Below are positions 13,377 to 18,624 of a stretch of 18,624 nucleotides of DNA, one piece after another. Position 1 is the first letter of the stretch. Every line of letters starts with the position of its first letter. The position numbers and the translations under genes were made by a program. Under the pieces are notes generated by a model. That model had not been told where the DNA came from and did no database searches. It was given only the letters and a program-made list of their open reading frames with translations. This DNA is from Candidatus Atribacteria bacterium (GTDB lineage Bacteria > Bipolaricaulota > Bipolaricaulia > UBA7950 > UBA9294), in contig SPBW01000025.1 of NCBI GenBank assembly GCA_004525685.1, forward strand, positions 1 to 18,624. Direction: 5' to 3'.

Positions 13377-14033
13377 ATGATTCATCGAAAGAGCATGGTG
13401 TCGATACTGGGGGCCTTCTTGGCCTTGATGCTTGGCGTGGTGTCGGGCATGGCCGGAAGCGGCTACGCCGGTGGGCATACGCGATTTGTCTACCAGACTG
13501 AGACCGCATCAGGGCGCGTCGAGATCGCCACAACGGAGATCATTCCTCAGGGTGATGGTGTGTATCGCGTTGTCACAACGACTGAAGACGTCGTTCAGCA
13601 AAACAGCATTCGTCTCAGCTTCTTCGGCGAGGCAGCCCAGTCCCTCGGTCTCACCATGAGCGAAGACGGCGATTCTCCTTTCGATCTCTCGCCGTTGGGT
13701 GCGTTGTCAGGGCAGATCCTTGAGCCGGACAAGACCTACCTGTTGTCTGATGGATGGTCGCTGAAGACCTCGCAACGTGTGACCGTTGCTGGACTAGCAG
13801 GCGTTGAGGCAGTGTTCTCACACGCCGACAGCCCAGAAGCAATCGTACGCGTCGTCTTGGCCGACGATCTCTACATCCGCCAGTTTCTTCCGTTCCCACT
13901 TCGCGTAGAGCTTGAGTATCTGGAGGCAGCCAGGATGGACTCCGAAGTAACTCCCACCGCAACCATCGTCTTCTCTGGATGCGTTGAGCTCGTGGAATAC
14001 GCCCACGAATCTGACCAAGAAGGTGCCTCGTGA
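13377..14033 (+). CDS. Secreted protein of unknown function, first gene before ABC exporter
   Basis: This 218-aa protein starts at ATG 13377, set by leader copy C; the frame is open 118 codons further upstream but that part overlaps the previous gene and is not protein-like. Residues 1-31 are a Sec signal (ILGAFLALMLGVVSGMAGSG, then YAG). The mature part is beta-rich with no recognised domain: HTRFVYQTETASGRVEIATT, then YLLSDGWSLKTSQRVTVAGL, then a C-terminal half with VLADDLYIRQFLPFPLRVEL. There is one Cys near the end. Its stop overlaps the GTG start of the ABC ATPase gene (GTGA), so it is made with the transporter and is probably its extracytoplasmic partner or cargo-handling protein. Confidence 0.82.
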   Translation: MIHRKSMVSILGAFLALMLGVVSGMAGSGYAGGHTRFVYQTETASGRVEIATTEIIPQGDGVYRVVTTTEDVVQQNSIRLSFFGEAAQSLGLTMSEDGDSPFDLSPLGALSGQILEPDKTYLLSDGWSLKTSQRVTVAGLAGVEAVFSHADSPEAIVRVVLADDLYIRQFLPFPLRVELEYLEAARMDSEVTPTATIVFSGCVELVEYAHESDQEGAS

Positions 14034-14722
14034 TTTCGCTCCTAGGTGTAGAGAAGACGTACCAACGAGGTGCGAATCAAGTACACGCTCTTCGCGGACT
14101 CGATCTGGAGATCGCCTCCAGCGAGTTCACCATCATCATGGGGCCATCGGGTTCAGGTAAATCGACGCTTCTTCATCTGGTCGGCTGCCTGGACACGCCA
14201 TCCGCTGGACAGATACTCTTTGAGGGTACCGACCTTGTTCAGCTCTCATCCACTCAGCGAGCTGAATTCCGGAGGAGGAGAATCGGCTTCATCTTTCAGA
14301 GATTCAACCAGATTCCGAATCTCTCCGCCCAAGAGAACGTCGAGCTGCCGCTGCTGCTCAGTGGCGCCCCCCGAAGGCAAGCACATGAACAAGCGCGATC
14401 AGCATTGCGACAAGTCGGGCTGGCAGAGAGATCAAGTCATCGTCCCTCTGAGCTGTCTGGCGGTGAGCTTCAGCGCGTGACCGTGGCCAGAGCCCTGGTG
14501 AACAATCCTGATGCGATTCTTGCTGACGAACCTACCGGCAATCTGGACATGGAAACCGGAGACCAAGTGATCTCGATGCTTCGCCATCTCAAGGATGAGG
14601 GAAGAGCATGCATCGTCGTCACCCACAATCCTGAACTCGCGATTCCCGGCGATTCCCTCGTTTACGTTCGAGATGGCAAGCGCGTTGACTCCCTCTTCAG
14701 AGAAGAGAAAGGACGGCACTAA
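14030..14722 (+). CDS. MacB/LolD-type ABC transporter ATP-binding protein
   Basis: This 230-aa ATPase has Walker A GPSGSGKST (38-46), Q-loop Gln90, signature LSGGE (142-146), Walker B AILADEPTGNLD (162-173) and H-loop His199. It belongs to the MacB/LolD/FtsE class, which works with FtsX-fold permeases on extracytoplasmic substrates (lipoproteins, peptides, macrolides, envelope signalling) rather than classic import. It starts at GTG 14030 with AAGGTG upstream, overlapping the previous stop by 4 bases, and its own stop overlaps the permease start (TAATG). Confidence 0.95.
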   Translation: MISLLGVEKTYQRGANQVHALRGLDLEIASSEFTIIMGPSGSGKSTLLHLVGCLDTPSAGQILFEGTDLVQLSSTQRAEFRRRRIGFIFQRFNQIPNLSAQENVELPLLLSGAPRRQAHEQARSALRQVGLAERSSHRPSELSGGELQRVTVARALVNNPDAILADEPTGNLDMETGDQVISMLRHLKDEGRACIVVTHNPELAIPGDSLVYVRDGKRVDSLFREEKGRH

Positions 14723-16080
14723 TGATCATGAATCTGGCAACACTCGCTTGGAGAAACATTCGTACCCGACGCGCACGATCGTGGCTTACGATACTTGGAA
14801 TGCTCATCGGCGTCATGGCCATTGTCACGCTAATCTCTATTGGAACGGGAGTGGAGAACGCAGTGCTTCAGCAGTTCGAAGATGTGGGGCTTGACGTCGT
14901 GCTTCTCGTTCCCAAGGAATCGACCTTCTCGCCATCCGCGTCTCAGATTGCGGGCGAAGACGCGATAGGGGAGCTCAGACAAATTACAGGCGAGTTCTCG
15001 GAGTCGCCTGAGAGCCAGTCTTCTCTGATTGGCCTCGATGATGATTCGACAGGTTCCGAGCATGCCACAGGAGTTGACTTGAAACGGCTTCAGGGCGACG
15101 TCCCCGAAATCACCGAGGCGGGCCAGATCGCGACGACGGTTCTGGATCTGTCCGCTGGAGACGTGTCTGGATTCGTGCGAGTCATGATACCATCCTGGGA
15201 TCTGGTCGATCGTTTTCCAGGACTTCTGGGCGGGTTTGCCATCTCACAAGGCCGCGGTTTTGCGGCAGCCAGTGATCGCGGGGTGGTGCTTGGGGCCCGC
15301 GCAGCGAGCCTCACTGGCACTACAGTCGGCGACACCGTCACCATCGACGGCCATCAACTCACCGTAATCGGCATTCTTGAGCCATCTCGAGAGAGCCAAG
15401 TAGGCGTAAACGAAAACATGGTGACTGGGAGGGGCGCTGAAGCATTCCGGTCGCTGTCGAACACGGATGACGCGGCCATTATTCTGCAGGATCAGGCGCA
15501 GAAGCTGTGGCCCAACTTCACAATGTCCTCCATTGTCGCCATTCGCATACGCACAGGCGTATCGGTGACGGACACGATTGTCAGGATTAACGATGCCGTT
15601 GCACGACAGGGCGTCTTCATGACGCCGGTATCCACGCAGGCGTTGGCAGACAACGTTCAAAGAACCCTAGGCATGGTCAAGGTCGTTCTCGCCAGCATTG
15701 CAGCGATTTCATTGTTGGTTGGCGCCATCGGCATGATGAATACCATGTATACATCGGTCTTGGAACGAACTCGAGAGATCGGCATCCTCAAGTCAGTTGG
15801 GGCCAAAGATCGTCACGTACTCTGTCTATTCCTGATAGACTCCGGTTTGATGGGTCTAACAGGCGGTGTTCTCGGGCTCGGGCTCGGGATGGGGGCGAGC
15901 TTCCTCGGGACAAGGCTTCTTGGAGACTTGATTGGCGTGACATCGTTCCTTCCGTTCTTCGCCCCCTGGCTGCTCCTGGGTGCCATTGCGCTTTCGTTCG
16001 TGCTTGGCGCACTCGCAGGCGTGTGGCCTGCATGGCATGCAGCTCGCCTTGATCCGGTAAACGCCCTGGCTGCAGACTGA
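14722..16080 (+). CDS. MacB-like FtsX-domain ABC permease
   Basis: This 452-aa permease has one N-terminal helix (about 20-42, after LAWRNIRTRRARSWLTILGM), a large extracytoplasmic MacB-PCD-type domain (about 45-315), then three C-terminal helices of the FtsX fold (VVLASIAAISLLVGAIGMMN; then LMGLTGGVLGLGLGMGASFL; then WLLLGAIALSFVLGALAGVW). The cytoplasmic loop has the ERTREIGILKSVGAKDRHVL motif that contacts the ATPase, and the end is WPAWHAARLDPVNALAAD. This is the usual four-helix mechanotransmission permease. A second ATG two codons on (14728) is also possible. Without a MacA-like membrane-fusion gene nearby, the secreted partner encoded upstream may replace it. Confidence 0.94.
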   Translation: MIMNLATLAWRNIRTRRARSWLTILGMLIGVMAIVTLISIGTGVENAVLQQFEDVGLDVVLLVPKESTFSPSASQIAGEDAIGELRQITGEFSESPESQSSLIGLDDDSTGSEHATGVDLKRLQGDVPEITEAGQIATTVLDLSAGDVSGFVRVMIPSWDLVDRFPGLLGGFAISQGRGFAAASDRGVVLGARAASLTGTTVGDTVTIDGHQLTVIGILEPSRESQVGVNENMVTGRGAEAFRSLSNTDDAAIILQDQAQKLWPNFTMSSIVAIRIRTGVSVTDTIVRINDAVARQGVFMTPVSTQALADNVQRTLGMVKVVLASIAAISLLVGAIGMMNTMYTSVLERTREIGILKSVGAKDRHVLCLFLIDSGLMGLTGGVLGLGLGMGASFLGTRLLGDLIGVTSFLPFFAPWLLLGAIALSFVLGALAGVWPAWHAARLDPVNALAAD

Positions 16081-16190
16081 AGAACTCATCGGACTACGTC
16101 CTACGCCGAGCATTGACTCCGTTGGCACGCGAGAGAAGCGAATCTCCAGAAGCAACAAGGAATCAGCTGTTCCCGTCCAACACAAGCATC

Positions 16191-16219
16191 TTGTAGGATC
16201 TAGCCTAGCGTGCTATAGT
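16191..16219 (+). promoter_or_regulatory. Sigma70-like promoter of the zf-HC2/LysM operon
   Basis: TTGTAG (16191-16196), a 17-base spacer and TATAGT (16214-16219) lie 26 bases upstream of the first ATG of the operon. The short distance leaves a leader of roughly 18 bases. The match to consensus is good at both boxes; no operator is evident. Confidence 0.65.
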
Positions 16220-16244
16220 ACGGGCTGGGGGTGCATCCATCTTC

Positions 16245-17039
16245 ATGGGCACCATGACATCAGAACATATTCTGAGGCGTATCGTTCAACGTGGCTGGAC
16301 AGAGAGATTGGGGCGAGAGTTCGAAGCGCAGTTCGGAGAACAGCTTCGCTGGCTGATTATTGTCACCATGGAGCGAATCGGCACGCTGCAATGGCGTGTC
16401 AACCCCGATTACGTAAAGTCATCCCTTGAAGATCGCCGCCTCGCGTTGTACGAGAACACGCTCTCAGACTTGTGGTCAGAGCTTCTCAATGGCCTGGTGG
16501 AGCGCTACATCGAGGGAAGACAGACGGACACTATCCATCAGGAGTTCGTTCCCTATCTCCGCGGCGTCGTGAGGCATCTGGTAATCGCCAATGCACGCAT
16601 GCTTCGGTTGATCAGTCGGGAAACCTCGGCAGAGATGCTTTCCTCCGTGTGTGACGCGAAGCGGGATACGACTTATGTTGATCGATTGGCATGGTTGAAA
16701 TTCTGCCTAGAGAAGAAGGTGCGGCAAGAGATCTTGGCTCGCGCCACGCCGGACGTGTTCTCTCGCTTCTATCGGTTGATCCATCGGGTATCCGATTATT
16801 TCTTCGAGCAATACGTGCCCAGCCAGTGTGCTCGCATCTCGCGAAGCAGAGGCTCCATACTGCAAGACCTGCTTGCTTCTTTCAGCTCCGAGGTCGAAGT
16901 AAACGAAGCCTGTGAATACATAGGAACCATCACGCCGATGGCCAAGGATATCGATGATCGTCAGCGTGCCCCCGAAGGGAAGGATGAGGGCGAGTACTTG
17001 GGTGCTCAGAATCACGCCCAACGTCGAGGCAGTTCATGA
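16245..17039 (+). CDS. Unrecognised helical protein, possibly sigma-region-2-like
   Basis: This 264-aa protein has no confident family. It is almost all helical, basic, with no signal or membrane segment. The stretch at about 73-120 (LSDLWSELLNGLVERYIEGR, then FVPYLRGVVRHLVIANARM) loosely follows region 2 of ECF sigma factors, where a 'D..Q..W..L' helix is followed by 'F..WL..I.RN..I...R'. I see no region-4 helix-turn-helix; the C-terminus is a charged, probably disordered tail. The placement ahead of a zf-HC2 anti-sigma-like gene makes a regulator attractive but unproven. Start candidates are ATG 16245 and 16254; GGGGGTG lies upstream. The stop overlaps the next start (ATGA). Confidence 0.75.
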   Translation: MGTMTSEHILRRIVQRGWTERLGREFEAQFGEQLRWLIIVTMERIGTLQWRVNPDYVKSSLEDRRLALYENTLSDLWSELLNGLVERYIEGRQTDTIHQEFVPYLRGVVRHLVIANARMLRLISRETSAEMLSSVCDAKRDTTYVDRLAWLKFCLEKKVRQEILARATPDVFSRFYRLIHRVSDYFFEQYVPSQCARISRSRGSILQDLLASFSSEVEVNEACEYIGTITPMAKDIDDRQRAPEGKDEGEYLGAQNHAQRRGSS

Positions 17040-17506
17040 CCGACGATGTGCTCCGTGATGAGCGGTTGGTTATCTGGGATACATTGATACGTGGCGAGCC
17101 GGTCTTGAGGGCAGACGTCAGCAGCCTGATTCTGGGACTCACACACGATGCTCCCGACGCTGAACGAGCAGGATCCGTACTTCTTCTGGCTGCCATTCGA
17201 TACCTTGAGACCACGCGCCCATCCAGTCGATGGCGACTCAGGGCGGCATTGTGGTATTGGTTCAGTCAGACGGGAACCCGCAATCGCTCAGGCGGTTTTC
17301 GCTTGACTCAACTCAAGCGGTGCGGACTGGCAGATTTAGCAGGACTGTGCCTCACGTGGCCAGAAGTCATGAAGGTCATGGGGCGAAACCCCAACGACTA
17401 CAGTGCCCTTGCACGCATTCAAATCGATCTGACGGCTCTTTTTGGTGAGGAATGGAAGAACCTGTTCGGGACCTCACCCCCGAAAGCTATGAATACCCTC
17501 GAATGA
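17036..17506 (+). CDS. Unknown 156-aa protein of the zf-HC2/LysM operon
   Basis: This 156-aa soluble protein is unrecognised. The N-terminal half is acidic and helical (VLRADVSSLILGLTHDAPDA). The second half has a Trp/Phe-rich segment (LRAALWYWFSQTGTRNRSGG), then FRLTQLKRCGLADLAGLCLT and WPEVMKVMGRNPNDYSALAR, which could hold a small helical DNA- or protein-binding unit. It is translationally coupled to the 264-aa gene (ATGA overlap) and 11 bases before the zf-HC2 gene. It might supply a function missing from the upstream protein, for example a second half of a split sigma-like factor; this is speculative. Confidence 0.75.
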   Translation: MTDDVLRDERLVIWDTLIRGEPVLRADVSSLILGLTHDAPDAERAGSVLLLAAIRYLETTRPSSRWRLRAALWYWFSQTGTRNRSGGFRLTQLKRCGLADLAGLCLTWPEVMKVMGRNPNDYSALARIQIDLTALFGEEWKNLFGTSPPKAMNTLE

Positions 17507-17517
17507 GGAGGTGACGC

Positions 17518-18249
17518 ATGCGAAAGAACGAAAACGACAGCTCTGATTTCTTCATTCAGATCGCGGGCGCGGAAACCGCGTCGCACGATCATGCGAGCCA
17601 TCCCTCGGAGGATGATCTCCTCGTACTCTTGTCGGAGGATCTTGCCGATGAGCAACGTTCAAGATTGCACGCTCATCTCGCGACGTGCGACGACTGCCGC
17701 ACACGTTGGAGAGCCCTGAAAACTACACTCGCGGAGGAACAACGCAACCTTGAGCAGCGCTCCACCGTGCCCTCACTGGCTGCACTGATTCACGCAGGGC
17801 ACCAAACAGCTGGAAGTTCCGTCATCTCTTGGTTCAAGGCGCTATTTGAAACGCGCAGCCTTGTCGCCGTTGGGTCTGCTGCAGCAGCTCTCGTGCTGGC
17901 ATTCGTCGTGATGATCCCCATCCTTCAGAACAGCTCTCAGCAGACAACGACGCAACTCCAGGTCATCTCCGAGGAGCTCCGCACGCTGCAAGATCGGATC
18001 ACCACGAGTGGCTCAATCGACAATTCCTTCCTATTGCCGACCCTCACCGAGGCGTCCTTGCTTGCCTATGATTGGGAAGCGCTCCGTGTCTACACGGTTC
18101 GTTCAGGCGACACGTGGAGATCGATCGCTAAGGATGAGCTTGGCAATGAAATGCTCTGGTCTGCGCTTTGGGGTCTCAATATCGAGATCGCAGCAAGCGG
18201 CGTACTTCAAGCTGGAACGACTGTGTGGCTACCCACGCGGCGCGAATGA
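17518..18249 (+). CDS. zf-HC2 anti-sigma-like membrane protein with LysM domain
   Basis: This 243-aa single-pass protein is built in three parts. Residues 30-65 carry a zinc-finger HC2 motif (RSRLHAHLATCDDCRTRW: His53, Cys57, Cys60), the cytoplasmic anti-sigma domain of RsrA/ZAS type. Residues 114-136 are a membrane helix (VAVGSAAAALVLAFVVMIPI). A short coiled coil (about 141-162) leads to a C-terminal LysM domain at 191-239 (YTVRSGDTWRSIAKDELGNE, then LQAGTTVWLP), which binds peptidoglycan or similar glycans. The protein could therefore link the state of the cell wall to a cytoplasmic regulator. It has a strong RBS (GAGGAGGTGACGC). Confidence 0.9.
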   Translation: MRKNENDSSDFFIQIAGAETASHDHASHPSEDDLLVLLSEDLADEQRSRLHAHLATCDDCRTRWRALKTTLAEEQRNLEQRSTVPSLAALIHAGHQTAGSSVISWFKALFETRSLVAVGSAAAALVLAFVVMIPILQNSSQQTTTQLQVISEELRTLQDRITTSGSIDNSFLLPTLTEASLLAYDWEALRVYTVRSGDTWRSIAKDELGNEMLWSALWGLNIEIAASGVLQAGTTVWLPTRRE

Positions 18250-18276
18250 ACCATTCCTAAACAGGAGGCGATCCCC

Positions 18277-18624
18277 ATGCCCGACAAACTGGCTGGCCAG
18301 TTGTGGATGGCGCTTGTGGTTCTCGCCCTGTTTCTTCTTGCGGGGCCATGGTCTCAGCCGTCTGAGAATTTGATCGGTACAACCAGCTCAAAGCTTAGCT
18401 ATGAGCTACAGAAGTCCATTGAAGATTGGAAGGCGCAAACCCATGAGCCAGGCGATGTGGGACCCATGATCGACCTCGTCGTCACCCTCAGAAACTCAGT
18501 TACAGAAGCCGATCTGACACAGTTGCGATCGGCATCATCAAGCGTTGTCGTTCAAGGTGCATTCGGGCGATTGGTTCAATTGCAGAGTGCACTCACTCAA
18601 GTAGAGGGCATTGCTGCATTGGAG
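18277..18624 (+). CDS. Secreted protein, probable S8 protease propeptide region (3' end off the window)
   Basis: The start ATG 18277 follows AGGAGGCGATCCCC. The 116 codons seen show an N-terminal hydrophobic segment (LWMALVVLALFLLAGPW) typical of a signal peptide or anchor. A domain at about 64-116 follows: MIDLVVTLRNSVTEADLTQL, SSVVVQGAFGRLVQLQSALT, then QVEGIAALE. That pattern (a 'V.V.L' strand, a helix, 'G....Q...S...L..IA.L') resembles the inhibitor-like propeptide (I9 type) in front of subtilisin-family proteases. The catalytic part would lie beyond the window, so this is only a prediction. It lies 27 bases after the LysM gene, in the same operon. Confidence 0.7.
   Translation, partial: MPDKLAGQLWMALVVLALFLLAGPWSQPSENLIGTTSSKLSYELQKSIEDWKAQTHEPGDVGPMIDLVVTLRNSVTEADLTQLRSASSSVVVQGAFGRLVQLQSALTQVEGIAALE

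Noticed and set aside
13023..14033. Extended 336-codon form of the secreted protein
   Set aside because: The first 118 codons lie over the two-helix membrane gene and a spacer; the ATG at 13377 has an RBS and a signal peptide.

Overview
The window looks like a piece of a bacterial chromosome of moderate GC content, densely coded and with clear Shine-Dalgarno sites. The first gene combines a CsgG/TolB-N-like domain with a beta-strand-rich C-terminus. Together with lipoprotein and Sec signals this suggests, but does not prove, a diderm cell. The families present (TIGR04076, FmdE-like, TM1410-like glycosidase, small CCGG protein) are typical of anaerobic, often uncultured lineages. A Bipolaricaulota/Acetothermia-like or Chloroflexota-like source is possible, but this is a weak inference. 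There is no rRNA, tRNA, CRISPR array, transposase or phage gene.

All genes from 1 to about 11.92 kb lie on the minus strand. From low to high coordinate they are: a secreted CsgG-like/beta-rich protein that runs off the left edge; a non-coding stretch with five consecutive hairpins; a Cys-rich mini-protein and an ArsR-type repressor with a promoter-overlapping operator; a YfcE-like phosphodiesterase coupled to an ABC-F ATPase; a TM1410/GH114-like lipoprotein coupled to a thioredoxin-like membrane protein; a patatin-like phospholipase; and an APH-fold kinase coupled to a double-GNAT protein. Next come four tandem TIGR04076 paralogues behind an FmdE/FwdE-like gene.

From 12.17 kb to the right edge everything is on the plus strand, so 11.925-12.172 kb is a divergent control region. 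Three small envelope-protein genes (a secreted beta-sandwich-like protein, a two-helix membrane protein and a secreted 218-aa protein) share nearly the same 5' leader. The third runs by stop/start overlaps into a MacB/LolD-type ABC ATPase and permease. A strong terminator follows the first of the three.

The right end is a second plus-strand operon behind a good sigma70-like promoter. It encodes a 264-aa helical protein with a faint sigma-region-2 flavour, a 156-aa unknown protein, a zf-HC2/TM/LysM anti-sigma-like protein, and the start of a secreted protein that may be an S8 protease propeptide. This operon and the FmdE/TIGR04076 cluster are the best candidates for poorly described systems.
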